A DNA stretch of 64,000 bases, from the NCBI GenBank assembly GCA_041392845.1, contig JAWKLG010000025.1:1-64000 (forward strand). Reading direction: 5' to 3'. The translations under genes were made by a program, and so were the position numbers. The notes under the pieces are model-generated. The model was not told where the DNA came from, ran no database searches, and worked only from the letters and a program-made list of their open reading frames with translations. Below are positions 16,767 to 25,924 of this stretch, in pieces. Position 1 is the stretch's first letter, and the number at the start of each line of letters is the position of its first letter. This stretch comes from JAGQWW01 sp041392845 (GTDB taxonomy: Bacteria; Bacteroidota; Bacteroidia; Chitinophagales; Saprospiraceae).

Positions 16767-18482
16767 ATGCCGCTTTTTGATGATAAAAGCCCGATGGAAT
16801 ATGATGCCATTGTCGTAGGAACAGGTATCAGCGGGGGCTGGGCAGCCAAGGAATTGGCTGAAAAAGGACTGAAAGTTCTAGTCCTTGAACGTGGTAGAAA
16901 TGTAAACCATGTCGTGGATTACAAAACCATGAATGACGATCCGTGGGATTTGCCCAATAATGACCGCCCGACGCAGGAGATGCTCAAGGATTATCCCAAA
17001 CAAAATCGTACGGGTTATACCGTGAGACCTTCACATGTGCATTGGTTTGTAAAAGATACCGAACATCCATATGAAGAAAAACCGGATACCAGGTTCGACT
17101 GGATTCGAGGGTATCATGTAGGTGGCCGTTCTATCGTTTGGGGTAGACAAAGTTATAGACCATCAGACCTGGATTTCGAAGCCAATGCGAAAGAAGGAGT
17201 TGGTGTGGATTGGCCTATTCGATATAAAGACTTAGCCCCCTGGTATTCTTATGTGGAGAAATTTGCCGGGATTTCAGGACAAGCTGAGGGTTTACCACAC
17301 CTGCCGGATGGTGAATTTCTTCCTCCCATGGAAATGAATTGCGTGGAAAAAGAAATGAAAAAAGCCATCGAAGAAAAATTCCCCGAACGACGCATGACTA
17401 TTGGTCGTACTGCACACATAACAGGCGATAGTCCATTTAAAAATCGTGGTACTTGCCAGTCAAGAGACAGATGTATGCGTGGATGTCCTTATGGAGCCTA
17501 TTTCAGCAGTTTGGCTTCTACACTTCCTGCAGCAGAAGCCACTGGCAACATGACTTTGAGACCGGATTCTATCGTAAGCGAAGTGATTTATGACGCTGAA
17601 AAAGGTAAAGCAAGTGGTGTTCGAGTGATTGATGCCAATACAAAAGAAGTATATGATTTCAAATCAAAAATCATCTTTTTGAATGCTTCAGCCATTGCAT
17701 CAACTGCCATTTTAATGAATAGTAAGTCAGACAGATTCCCTAATGGAATGGGTAATGACTCGGGTGAATTAGGACACAATATCATGGACCACCATTTTAG
17801 AGTAGGTGCAAGTGGTAAATACGACGGATTTGAAGATAAATATTACAAAGGTCGCAGACCTAATGGATTTTACATCCCAAGATTCAGAAACCTGGATTCC
17901 AAAACCAAGATGAAAGACTTCACCAGAGGATATGGATTTCAGGGTGGAGCGAGCAGAGAAAACTGGGCTGCAGGTGTTGCTGAATTGGGCTTCGGTGGTC
18001 AATTCAAGGATGGTTTGTTTGAACCGGGAGGATGGAGAGCAGGTATGACCGCTTTCGGTGAAATTCTTCCTTACCATGATAATTACATGGAGCTGAATTA
18101 CGACAGTCTTGATGCCTGGGGACAGCCGACGGTTACTTTCTCCACTACTATTCGTGAAAACGAATTGAATATGAGAAAAGACATGGCGATTACCGCAGCT
18201 GAAATGATGGAGGCAGCCGGTTTCAAGGATGTAAATACCTGGGACAGCGGTTATGGTATTGGACTGGGTATCCACGAAATGGGAACAGCAAGAATGGGAT
18301 TGGATCCAAAAACGTCTGTTTTGAATAAGTGGAACCAGATTCATTCCGTACCCAATGTATTTGTAACCGATGGTGCTGCCATGACCTCTGCAGCTTGTCA
18401 AAATCCATCTTTAACCTACATGGCACTTACTGCCCGTGCAGCCAATTATGCAGTGGAGGAATTGAAAAAGATGAACCTTTAA
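16767..18482 (+). CDS. GMC family FAD-dependent sugar dehydrogenase, large subunit
   Basis: 571 residues. FAD-binding Rossmann motif GTGISG at 18-23 (VVGTGISGGWAAKELAEKG) and VLERG; substrate/FAD loop VGGRSIVWGRQSYRPSDLD. Catalytic His503 in HEMGTARMG and Asn546 in ACQNPSLTYM, the pair expected in GMC_oxred_C. There is a Cys-rich stretch CQSRDRCMRGCPYG (about 230-245). No signal peptide; the neighbouring small subunit has a Tat signal and probably carries it out, as in gluconate-2-, fructose- and lactose-3-dehydrogenase complexes. Inferred role: periplasmic oxidation of a sugar or glycoside hydroxyl. First gene of a three-gene operon (34 bp, then a 4-bp overlap). The usual cytochrome c subunit is absent nearby. 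Confidence 0.9.
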   Translation: MPLFDDKSPMEYDAIVVGTGISGGWAAKELAEKGLKVLVLERGRNVNHVVDYKTMNDDPWDLPNNDRPTQEMLKDYPKQNRTGYTVRPSHVHWFVKDTEHPYEEKPDTRFDWIRGYHVGGRSIVWGRQSYRPSDLDFEANAKEGVGVDWPIRYKDLAPWYSYVEKFAGISGQAEGLPHLPDGEFLPPMEMNCVEKEMKKAIEEKFPERRMTIGRTAHITGDSPFKNRGTCQSRDRCMRGCPYGAYFSSLASTLPAAEATGNMTLRPDSIVSEVIYDAEKGKASGVRVIDANTKEVYDFKSKIIFLNASAIASTAILMNSKSDRFPNGMGNDSGELGHNIMDHHFRVGASGKYDGFEDKYYKGRRPNGFYIPRFRNLDSKTKMKDFTRGYGFQGGASRENWAAGVAELGFGGQFKDGLFEPGGWRAGMTAFGEILPYHDNYMELNYDSLDAWGQPTVTFSTTIRENELNMRKDMAITAAEMMEAAGFKDVNTWDSGYGIGLGIHEMGTARMGLDPKTSVLNKWNQIHSVPNVFVTDGAAMTSAACQNPSLTYMALTARAANYAVEELKKMNL

Positions 18483-18516
18483 TCCATTTTGAAAAGACCT
18501 TTTTAAAAAATAAAAA

Positions 18517-19158
18517 ATGAAAAGACGTACCGCCCTCAAGACCATAGGAATAGGAATGGGTGCGACGGTCACCTTTGGGACCTTCCTCTCAACTATTAGT
18601 TCCTGTGTGTCCGAAGCTGCAGCAGAAGGCGACAGCTGGCAAGGCGCATTTCTAACAGATAAAAACCAGCTGAAACTGGTAGATGACTTTGCTGACATCA
18701 TTTTACCGGCTACAGATACACCGGGAGCAAGAGATGTTGGAGTTATCAAATACATTGATGCTACAGGTGCCCTGATTTATGATGCCGAAGAGCAGGCCCG
18801 ATTCAAAAAAGGCTTGGATGTTTGTATCCAAACACTTGAAAAAGAACAGGGCGCACCTTACTCCGACCTTTCAAAAGAACAATTGACTGCTTTTTTGGAA
18901 AATCATATTGGAGCGAGTGTAGATAAAGAGACTTACAAGGCCAAAAGGGAGATCATGAACCAGGAAGAACCTCCTGCAGATGAGGCCGGTCAAAAGGATT
19001 TTTACCTCTATGGTTTTTTAAATGCGGTTAAACAATTAACTATTGCTGCCTATTTCGGTTCGAAAGAAATTGGAATGGAACACCTTACTTACGACCCGAT
19101 TCCCGGACCTTATCAAGGCTGTATTGATTTGAATGGAATGAAATCCTACTCTTTGTGA
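18517..19158 (+). CDS. Gluconate 2-dehydrogenase subunit 3 family protein
   Basis: 213 residues. N-terminus MKRRTALKTIGIGMGATVTF is a Tat-type signal (RR then hydrophobic); ISSC at about 30 could be a lipobox. The mature part is helical and matches the small-subunit pattern (LVDDFADIILPATDTPGARD, LTIAAYFGSKEIG, YDPIPGPYQGCIDL). These subunits escort and stabilise GMC catalytic subunits. It lies directly downstream of the GMC gene. Its last codons overlap the next gene by four bases (GTGA at 19155-19158), indicating translational coupling. Confidence 0.88.
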   Translation: MKRRTALKTIGIGMGATVTFGTFLSTISSCVSEAAAEGDSWQGAFLTDKNQLKLVDDFADIILPATDTPGARDVGVIKYIDATGALIYDAEEQARFKKGLDVCIQTLEKEQGAPYSDLSKEQLTAFLENHIGASVDKETYKAKREIMNQEEPPADEAGQKDFYLYGFLNAVKQLTIAAYFGSKEIGMEHLTYDPIPGPYQGCIDLNGMKSYSL

Positions 19159-20018
19159 TAAGAAGAAATTTCATAAAAAATACTGCAATAGCAGGAGCAG
19201 CCCTTGGACTAGGAAATAGTATTCAGGCTGCCCCTGCTTTCTCCTCTTCTTCTTTAAAAGGAAATGTAAACCATTCCGTAGCTCGTTGGTCCTATGGCTA
19301 TTTAAGCCTTGAAGAACTTTGCAAAGAAGTAAAACGAATAGGTTTTTCAGCCATCGATTTAGTAGGTCCAAAGGAATGGGACATTCTAAAAAGGCATGGT
19401 GTGGATTCTTCCATGTGCAATGGAGCTGAAATCAATCTGACAGATGGATGGAACGACAAAACCTTCCACGAACAACTCATTAAAAATTACACGGAAGTAA
19501 TTCCGCTTGTAGCAAAGGCAGGTTATAAAAACCTGATTTGCTTCTCCGGCAACAGGAGAAATTTAAGAGATGATGAAGGTCTGGCTAACTGTGTGCTAGG
19601 ATTAAAAAAAGTTATCGGAGTCGCCGAAAAACATGGAGTTACCCTTCAAATGGAACTTTTTAATACCAAGGTGGACCATCCCGGATACATGTGTGATAAT
19701 ACAAAATGGGCCATTGCACTTTGTGAAGCCCTTGGTTCGGAAAATTTTAAGTTGCTCTACGATATTTACCACATGCAAATTAACGAGGGTAACCTTATCC
19801 AAACCATCCGGGAAAATCATCAGTATTTTGGACATTATCATACGGCCGGAGTTCCCGGTAGACATGAAATCAACAACAGTCAGGAAATCAATTACCCGGC
19901 AGTTATGAAGGCAATTGTTGAAACCGGATTCAAAGGGTATGTCGCTCAGGAATTTATCCCTACGGCTGAAAACAAAATAGCCTCCCTGGAGGAAGCTATT
20001 TCGATATGTGATGTCTGA
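19155..20018 (+). CDS. Exported hydroxypyruvate isomerase-like TIM-barrel protein
   Basis: 287 residues starting at GTG 19155 (MIRRNFIKNTAIAGAALGLG), a Tat signal (RRNFIK). The mature part is an AP-endonuclease-2/sugar isomerase barrel with metal ligands in the expected places: LQMELFNTKVDHPGY (Glu), LLYDIYHMQI (Asp, His), HYHTAGVPGRHEI (His) and VAQEFIP (Glu). This pattern is closest to hydroxypyruvate isomerase (Hyi) proteins. Export to the periplasm alongside a GMC dehydrogenase suggests it acts on a keto-sugar product rather than on cytoplasmic hydroxypyruvate. Last gene of the + strand operon. Its stop is 6 bp from the convergent DUF1080 gene stop. Confidence 0.85.
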   Translation: MIRRNFIKNTAIAGAALGLGNSIQAAPAFSSSSLKGNVNHSVARWSYGYLSLEELCKEVKRIGFSAIDLVGPKEWDILKRHGVDSSMCNGAEINLTDGWNDKTFHEQLIKNYTEVIPLVAKAGYKNLICFSGNRRNLRDDEGLANCVLGLKKVIGVAEKHGVTLQMELFNTKVDHPGYMCDNTKWAIALCEALGSENFKLLYDIYHMQINEGNLIQTIRENHQYFGHYHTAGVPGRHEINNSQEINYPAVMKAIVETGFKGYVAQEFIPTAENKIASLEEAISICDV

Positions 20019-20024
20019 TCTTTC

Positions 20025-20831
20025 TTACAATTCTCTTATCCAGATATTTCTGTAGCGAACCTTATCGCTGTGATCCTGCAGCCTCAAAGGCATTTTTTCA
20101 GGATGTTTGAAATATTCTGCCTTGCCGATATAGGCAGTTGGACCTTCCAATTCCACATGGTTTTGAACCAACACTCCATTATGAAATACTGTAGCATATG
20201 CCGGCGACTTTAAACTTCCATCTGCATTGAAAACGGGAGCCGTAAAAACCACATCATACATCTGCCACTCGCCAGGTGGTCGAGATGCATTTACCAATGG
20301 GATGTGTTGCTTGTAAATGGAACCCGCCTGCCCGTTGGCATAGGTTTTATTTTTATAATTATTTAAAACCTGTAATTCGTAAAGGCTCATCAGGAAAATT
20401 CCACTATTGGAATAACCCTGACTTTCTTTTCCGGGATCGTGCGGACTCAACCATTCAATATGCAATTGGAAATTGTTGAACTTTTGTTTGGTTTCGATGG
20501 CTCCGGTTCCCGGTTTAACGATGAAAGCGCCTGCTTCGACTTCCCAATCTGCAGCCGGGTGATTATAATTTGGATCCAAAGCAGCGATATCCTTTTTGAT
20601 ATCCTTGATGGTTCCTTTTTCAGAAGTAAACTGTGGCTTTTGCCAGGCAGATAAATCCTTGCCGTCAAAAAGCACGATGGCATCGGAAGGTGCTGCGTAC
20701 AAATAACCTGGTGTGACAACTTCAGGCTGTGGTTCCCATACTTCAGAATCTTCTGGTTTTGGGTCATTTTGGCAATAGGCTAATGTAAAAATGCTCAAGG
20801 CTAAAAAAGTAGTCAAATATCTTTTCATCAA
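20025..20831 (-). CDS. DUF1080 / 3-keto-disaccharide hydrolase family protein
   Basis: 268 residues. N-terminal secretion signal MMKRYLTTFLALSIFTLAYC, with the Cys possibly lipidated (LAYC is a poor lipobox). The domain starts at about 50: AIVLFDGKDLSAWQKPQ, then DWEVEAGAFIVKPGTGAIET, FQLHIEWLSP, SNSGIFLMSLYELQVLNNY, GEWQMYDVVFTAP and YRNIWIREL. These are the concanavalin-like DUF1080 signatures. Characterised members cleave 3-keto-glycosides made by a partner dehydrogenase. Last gene of a five-gene minus-strand operon, 9 bp after the isomerase gene. Substrate not predictable. Confidence 0.88.
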   Translation of the reverse strand: MMKRYLTTFLALSIFTLAYCQNDPKPEDSEVWEPQPEVVTPGYLYAAPSDAIVLFDGKDLSAWQKPQFTSEKGTIKDIKKDIAALDPNYNHPAADWEVEAGAFIVKPGTGAIETKQKFNNFQLHIEWLSPHDPGKESQGYSNSGIFLMSLYELQVLNNYKNKTYANGQAGSIYKQHIPLVNASRPPGEWQMYDVVFTAPVFNADGSLKSPAYATVFHNGVLVQNHVELEGPTAYIGKAEYFKHPEKMPLRLQDHSDKVRYRNIWIREL

Positions 20832-20840
20832 AATTTCAAT

Positions 20841-21896
20841 TTAATCCAGTCCAAGAATTGATCGATTCAAAGCCTCATCGGGTCCTGTGCCAGCGAAATC
20901 GTCAAAACGTTTTTCGCTTGCTTCGATGATATGCGCATCGATAAAAGGAGCTCCTTCTGCGGCTCCCTGGTCAGGAGATTTGATACAGCATTCCCATTCA
21001 AGTACTGCCCAACCTCTGTATCCGTATTGGGTTAGTTTTGAAAATACGCCTACAAAATCTACCTGCCCGTCACCAAGGGAACGGAAACGTCCCGGACGAT
21101 CTTTCCAATCCTGATAACCACCGTACACACCACATTTTCCGGAAGGATTGAACTCTGCGTCCTTTACATGGAACATGCGAATGAATTCATGGTAATGATC
21201 GATGTATTTCAAATAATCCAACTGTTGTAAAACAAAATGAGAAGGATCGTACAATAATTTGACCCTGGGATGATTGCCTGTCGCAGCAAGGAACCGTTCA
21301 AAAGTTACTCCATCATGGAGGTCTTCTCCTGCGTGTACCTCATAACAAACATCTACTCCCTCAGCATCAAAATGATTTAAAATAGGCATCCATCTGTCCG
21401 CCAGTTCTTTAAATCCCATATCTTCCAATCCACTAGGACGTTGTGGCCAGGGATAAACAGTGTGCCACATTAATGCACCTGAGAAGGTGGCATGTACATC
21501 GATGCCCAAATTTTTGGAAGCGGTTGCCGCTTTTTTGACAGTTTCAACCGCCCACTTTGTTCTTTCTTTTGGTTTTCCGTGTAATTCTTTGGGTGCAAAA
21601 GAATCAAACATCCGGTCATAAGCAGGATGAACTGCTACCAATTGTCCTTGCAAATGGGTAGAAAGTTCTGTGATTTCCATACCGAAAGCACCTACTCTAC
21701 CCTTCAATTCATCACAATAATCCTTGCTTTCAGCCGCCTTGTCCAGATCAATAAATTTTGATTCCCATGTCGGAATCTGCACTCCTTTGTAACCAAGTCC
21801 GGAAGCCCATTCACATATCCCTTCCAAAGTATTAAAGGGCGGCTTGTCGTCTGCAAACTGTGCAAGGAAAATTGCCGGTCCTTTTATCTTACTCAT
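20841..21896 (-). CDS. Sugar phosphate isomerase/epimerase (TIM barrel), cytoplasmic
   Basis: 351 residues, no signal peptide. An AP-endonuclease-2-type barrel: FNTLEGICEWASGLGYKGVQ near the N-terminus, VDVCYEVHAGEDLHDG (Glu, His), VKLLYDPSHFVLQQLDYLKY (Asp, His), IRMFHVKDAEFNPSGKCGVY (His), RSLGDGQVDF and WAVLEWECCIK (Glu). All metal-ligand positions are filled. It is somewhat long for the family because of an insertion around the GVYGGYQDWKDRPGRFRSLG loop. It probably isomerises or epimerises a sugar or keto-sugar after uptake. In operon with Gfo/Idh (21 bp) and DUF1080 (9 bp). Confidence 0.87.
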   Translation of the reverse strand: MSKIKGPAIFLAQFADDKPPFNTLEGICEWASGLGYKGVQIPTWESKFIDLDKAAESKDYCDELKGRVGAFGMEITELSTHLQGQLVAVHPAYDRMFDSFAPKELHGKPKERTKWAVETVKKAATASKNLGIDVHATFSGALMWHTVYPWPQRPSGLEDMGFKELADRWMPILNHFDAEGVDVCYEVHAGEDLHDGVTFERFLAATGNHPRVKLLYDPSHFVLQQLDYLKYIDHYHEFIRMFHVKDAEFNPSGKCGVYGGYQDWKDRPGRFRSLGDGQVDFVGVFSKLTQYGYRGWAVLEWECCIKSPDQGAAEGAPFIDAHIIEASEKRFDDFAGTGPDEALNRSILGLD

Positions 21897-21917
21897 ATCT
21901 CTTTCTTTTTTAAAAAT

Positions 21918-23069
21918 TTAAAACTTAATCCATTTCTGTTCACTTGCCGCAGATTCTACTACCCGGTCGATAAATTCCATTCCTCGAATGCCATCTTCAA
22001 TCTTGGGAAAATCCCACTCCACATCTGAAGGTTTTTTACCTTTTTCAACAGCCAAAAGACTGTCTGCAAAATTTTTATAAATATTGGCAAATGCTTCAAT
22101 GAATCCCTCCGGATGACCTGGCGGAATGCGGGTAGCAGCTTGAGCCGCTTTGGATAATTTGCCTACTCCGGTTCTTTTGATTTCCGTGTTTTTGTCAATC
22201 CAGCGAACAATTAGGGTATTGGGCTCCATTTGTGACCAGTCCAATCCACCTTTTTCGCCGTAAACACGTAATCGAAGGTTGTTTTCCTCACCGGCAGCAA
22301 TTTGGGTCGCAAATAGAATTCCTTTGGCTCCTTTCTCGAGATCCAATAAAACTGCACCGTCGTCGTCTAATTTACGTCCCGGAACAAAGGTATTGAGGTC
22401 CGCACAAAGCTTTTTGATTTTAAGACCGGTTACATATTCAGCCAGGTTCTCGGCATGGGTTCCGATGTCTCCCATACACCCTGCTTTTCCGGACTTCCCC
22501 GGATCTGTTCTCCAGGAAGCCTGTTTTTGACCGGATTCTTCAACACGGGTAGCCAGCCAACCTTGCGGATATTCAACGACTACCCTTCTTATTTTACCCA
22601 ATTTGCCTCTTTCAATCATATCCCTGGCTTCCTTCACCATTGGATAACCGGTGTAATTGTGGGTAAGGGCAAAAATTGTTTTGTGCTTTTTAACCAGCTT
22701 TTTCAACTCCTTTGCCTCATCGAGCGAAAAGGTTACCGGTTTATCGCAAACTACATGAAAGCCTGCTTCAATAGCCAGTTTTGCCGGTTCAAAATGCATG
22801 TGATTGGGCGTAACGATGGAGACAAAATCCATTCTTACCTCTCTGGGAAGTTTGGATTCTTCTTCAATCATCTCCTTAAAATTACCATAGACTCTGGAAG
22901 GATCGATATAAAATGCCTTACCCGATTTTTTAGATTTTTCCGGATCACTTGAAAAGGCACCACACACCAGGTCAATCTTTCCATCCAGTCTCGATGCCAT
23001 CCTGTGTACATCACCGATGAAGGCTCCCAGGCCTCCTCCTATCATCCCCATTCTAATTTTTCTTCCCAT
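21918..23069 (-). CDS. Gfo/Idh/MocA family oxidoreductase
   Basis: 383 residues, cytoplasmic. Rossmann NAD(P)-binding start RMGMIGGGLGAFIGDVHRMA; then DFVSIVTPNHMHFEPAKLAI and the catalytic-site motif VVCDKPVTFSLDEAKEL, with the conserved Lys of the EKP/DKP motif. The C-terminal half is the family alpha/beta domain (GDIGTHAENLAEYVTGL has the conserved GDIG.H). Members oxidise or reduce ring hydroxyls of sugars and cyclitols, often at C3. Next to TIM-barrel isomerases and DUF1080, a role in interconverting a glycoside or sugar with its 3-keto form is likely. Middle of the minus-strand operon. Confidence 0.9.
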   Translation of the reverse strand: MGRKIRMGMIGGGLGAFIGDVHRMASRLDGKIDLVCGAFSSDPEKSKKSGKAFYIDPSRVYGNFKEMIEEESKLPREVRMDFVSIVTPNHMHFEPAKLAIEAGFHVVCDKPVTFSLDEAKELKKLVKKHKTIFALTHNYTGYPMVKEARDMIERGKLGKIRRVVVEYPQGWLATRVEESGQKQASWRTDPGKSGKAGCMGDIGTHAENLAEYVTGLKIKKLCADLNTFVPGRKLDDDGAVLLDLEKGAKGILFATQIAAGEENNLRLRVYGEKGGLDWSQMEPNTLIVRWIDKNTEIKRTGVGKLSKAAQAATRIPPGHPEGFIEAFANIYKNFADSLLAVEKGKKPSDVEWDFPKIEDGIRGMEFIDRVVESAASEQKWIKF

Positions 23070-23084
23070 TGATAATATATATTT

Positions 23085-24299
23085 CTAAATAGCTGAATTA
23101 TCTATTTTTTCATTTTTAAAAGTAAGCCAATATAAAATAGCGACTACTCCTGCGATGGCAGCCGGAATGAGCCAGATATTTTGCCAGGCATGGCCACCTG
23201 CATCCAATGCATTTTGATCGTAAATCAATCCTGCCAGGCGGAAGCCTATCAACATCCCGAGTCCATACGTCGCCAGAGTTATCAATCCCTGGGCTGCACT
23301 TTGAATCTTTTCACCAGCTTTGTGGTCGGTAAAGATTTGTCCGGATACAAAGAAGAAGTCATAACAAATACCATGAAGCAATATACCCAGGAACAGCATC
23401 CAAACACCGCTTCCGGCATCGCCGTAGGCAAACAACAAGTACCTCAACACCCAGGCGAACATACCCAGAAGCAAGGTCCTTTTGATTCCATATTTTTTAA
23501 GAAAGACAGGAAGCGCCAACATAAACAGCACTTCAGAAATTTGACCCCAGCTCATGTTTCCGGCTGCATTAGCCATGCCTACTTCATTTAAAAAGATGTT
23601 GGCATTTTGATAATAAAAAGCAAGGGGAATACAGATAAGAATGGAAGCGATGAAAAATACCAGGTAATTCCTGTCTTTCAACAAGCCCAATGCTTCCAAT
23701 CCTAAAATATCACGTACTGTAGTTTTTTCTCCTTTGTTTTTTGGCGGAGTAGCAGGCAAGGTAAAACTATACAAACCAAGCAAAGCGGAAGCTCCGGCGG
23801 ACAAATAAAAAGTGTTTTTCAACATACCTTTTGATTCCCAAAGGAAAACATAGCCAATCAGCATACCCGCGATGATCCAACCAATGGTTCCCCAAATTCT
23901 TACATGAGCAAATTGACTGGAAGGATCGTTCATTTGTCTGAATGAAACCGAGTTCACCAATGCCAAAGTAGGCATGTACAACACCATATAAATCAAGATA
24001 TATGGATAAAATCCAGCAAAATCAGGCGTTTGAGCGGCCATATACATGAGGGCAGCGCCCACCAGGTGAAGCACTCCTAAAATAATTTGTGCAGGGAAAA
24101 ACCGATCTGCGATGAGTCCGATGATGAAAGGTGCCAGGATGGCTCCAATGGCTTGTGTCTCATAGGCTTGCCCAATTTGAGCGCCTTCAGCTGAAAGTTC
24201 TGTACTCAAATAGGTTCCCATGGTAACAAACCACGCTCCCCAGATAAAAAACTGGAGGAACATCATAAACGAAAGCCTCGTTTTGGTAACTGGATTCAT
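23085..24299 (-). CDS. MFS transporter, NupG-like nucleoside/sugar:H+ symporter
   Basis: 404 residues with about 12 predicted membrane helices. Start MNPVTKTRLSFMMFLQFFIW, then GAWFVTMGTYL; the conserved FAHVRIWGTIGWIIAGMLIG of the nucleoside:H+ symporter family; central loop PATPPKNKGEKTTVRD; and HGICYDFFFVSGQIFTD in the C-half. In Bacteroidota this subfamily is often found in sugar catabolic operons. It probably imports the sugar released or modified by the exported enzymes of the cluster. It overlaps neither neighbour, but gaps are only 15 bp and 3 bp, which places it firmly in the operon. Confidence 0.88.
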   Translation of the reverse strand: MNPVTKTRLSFMMFLQFFIWGAWFVTMGTYLSTELSAEGAQIGQAYETQAIGAILAPFIIGLIADRFFPAQIILGVLHLVGAALMYMAAQTPDFAGFYPYILIYMVLYMPTLALVNSVSFRQMNDPSSQFAHVRIWGTIGWIIAGMLIGYVFLWESKGMLKNTFYLSAGASALLGLYSFTLPATPPKNKGEKTTVRDILGLEALGLLKDRNYLVFFIASILICIPLAFYYQNANIFLNEVGMANAAGNMSWGQISEVLFMLALPVFLKKYGIKRTLLLGMFAWVLRYLLFAYGDAGSGVWMLFLGILLHGICYDFFFVSGQIFTDHKAGEKIQSAAQGLITLATYGLGMLIGFRLAGLIYDQNALDAGGHAWQNIWLIPAAIAGVVAILYWLTFKNEKIDNSAI

Positions 24300-24302
24300 A
24301 GG

Positions 24303-25292
24303 TTAGGCGTTTGCTGCTTTGATTAATAATTCTTTGGTGGCTATGATGCCGGCTTTCTCATCGCCGCCATCTTCATATTCTACTCCGATGAAACCATTGT
24401 ACCCGGTTTCACGAATCATTGCTATCATTTTGTAATAATCGATGGTATCCTGTTCTCCCTTTTCATTGAAAGCATAAGTTTTGGCAGAAACAGCTTTTGC
24501 GTAGGGCATCATTTTTTTCACTGCCTCCACCTTATCCGGATATTCTTCAATGCAAGGCGCACCCCATCTCTCTCCTCCTTCTCTTTTGAGGCAGAAGTTA
24601 CCAAAATCAGGTAAGGTTCCTACATTGGACATGTTTACTTCCTGCATAACACCGACCAACCAATCCGGATCAGATGAGTAACCACCATGATTTTCTACCA
24701 GCACATTGATATTGTAATCCTTTGCAAAAGTTCCAAGGCGATTTAGACTGTCGACAGAAGCAGCGAACTGCTCTTCTTTGGTTCCATCACCAAATAGATT
24801 TACCCGAATGGAATGGCAGCCCATTTCTGCAGCAGCCTTTACCCATTTATGATGATTCTCTACTCCTTTAAGACGTTCAGCCTCATCTAGGATGGACAGA
24901 TCTCCTTCTCCATCGATCATTATCAATAAGGATTGGACATTGTTCTCTGCTGCCAATTTTTTCAAATCTTTTGCAAGCTGAGCAACACCTTCTTCTTCAG
25001 TGGCTGCTTTTTCATACACCGGCTTGTAGAGTTGACTTACGTATTCAATTCCTTCAAATCCAAGGTCAGAAGCTTCTTTTGCAAAGGTCATTGGATCCAT
25101 TCCGCCTTCGCGGATGGATTGGTTGAGTGACCATTGCGCCAAAGACATTTTGAAAAATAATTTAGAATCAGAAGTTTCATCTTCCGTTTCTGAAGATTCT
25201 TTGGAGGTAGGTTGGGTACAATATGACAATCCGAGTGCACTCATGGCTATCCCGGCTAGAGCGCTGTTACGCACAAAGGTTCTTCGCTTCAT
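24303..25292 (-). CDS. Exported sugar isomerase/epimerase-like TIM-barrel protein
   Basis: 329 residues from the Met at 25292, chosen since MKRRTFVRNSALAGIAMSAL is a Tat signal; the 11 residues before it are not. LSYC at the end of the signal may be a lipidation site. Barrel motifs: FKMSLAQWSLNQSI, DLGFEGIEYVSQLY, NVLVENHGGYSSDPDWLV (Glu, His), NVGTLPDFGNFCLK (Asp), VSAKTYAFNEKGEQD and GFIGVEYEDGGDEKAGI (Glu). The second Tat-exported isomerase-like protein of the cluster. First gene of the five-gene minus-strand operon, so any promoter lies in 25293-25500. Confidence 0.85.
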   Translation of the reverse strand: MKRRTFVRNSALAGIAMSALGLSYCTQPTSKESSETEDETSDSKLFFKMSLAQWSLNQSIREGGMDPMTFAKEASDLGFEGIEYVSQLYKPVYEKAATEEEGVAQLAKDLKKLAAENNVQSLLIMIDGEGDLSILDEAERLKGVENHHKWVKAAAEMGCHSIRVNLFGDGTKEEQFAASVDSLNRLGTFAKDYNINVLVENHGGYSSDPDWLVGVMQEVNMSNVGTLPDFGNFCLKREGGERWGAPCIEEYPDKVEAVKKMMPYAKAVSAKTYAFNEKGEQDTIDYYKMIAMIRETGYNGFIGVEYEDGGDEKAGIIATKELLIKAANA

Positions 25293-25325
25293 TTGCAGGT
25301 CAGTTAGCTGATTTTTCAATGGCAA

Positions 25326-25924
25326 AGCAACTGATATTCCTGTGGCTTCACCTGTTTTTGAAGGAAGGAAGATTGGAGATTTTGATGGTACAAAACCTTG
25401 TCATTTTCCTTCGCCAGCCAAGTTAATGTAAAAATGACAAAAAGTTAAAATCTTAGAATTGCAATTTTTTGTGGCGTAGCGGGAATTCTGAAGAAGAATG
25501 TTGTAAAAAGAGCATAAAACACAGAAGGTTTAATGCTTTTACTTCTTTTTTAAAAATTTAAAAAAATTAAAAATGAAGGTATGAAGTGACATGGTGTGAG
25601 TGAGTTAATTAGTGAATGAATGAATTAGGTTTAAGGCCTTCTTCATATTTCTTCATTCCTTCATGTTTCAAAAAAATTTGGTTTTAGTTTCCATAGCACT
25701 CCGTCAGAAATTTGGTTTTTGGGGTATGGTTCTTCTGGAGTTCTTACTACTTAGTACCATTTATTGGAAAAAGGTATCAGAACCGATTTATTTTTCTCAA
25801 AAATTATACTCATTCACCTGCTTTGAATTAAAGAAATACCCTATCTGCAAATTGAACTTTGAAAAAGATTCATTCAATTCCCAAATAGGGTATAAAAAAA
25901 ACTCAATAGGCAGAAAAAAGACTC
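25326..25924. other. Gene-poor intergenic region, about 600 bp
   Basis: No convincing gene. The region should carry the promoter of the minus-strand sugar operon. Low-complexity tracts occur (TGAATGAATGAATTAGG at about 25614; repeated CTTCATT near 25640). A short ACTTAGTACCATTT sequence (about 25749) matches one beside the GIY-YIG remnant (about 15978), each followed by an AAGGTATC/ATGGTATC half that could pair. A 94-codon + strand ORF at 25663-25947 is not believed. Confidence 0.5.

Noticed and set aside
17769..18401. 210-codon minus-strand ORF opposite the GMC gene
   Set aside because: Shadow of a well-supported dehydrogenase; cysteine/serine-rich antisense composition and no domain.
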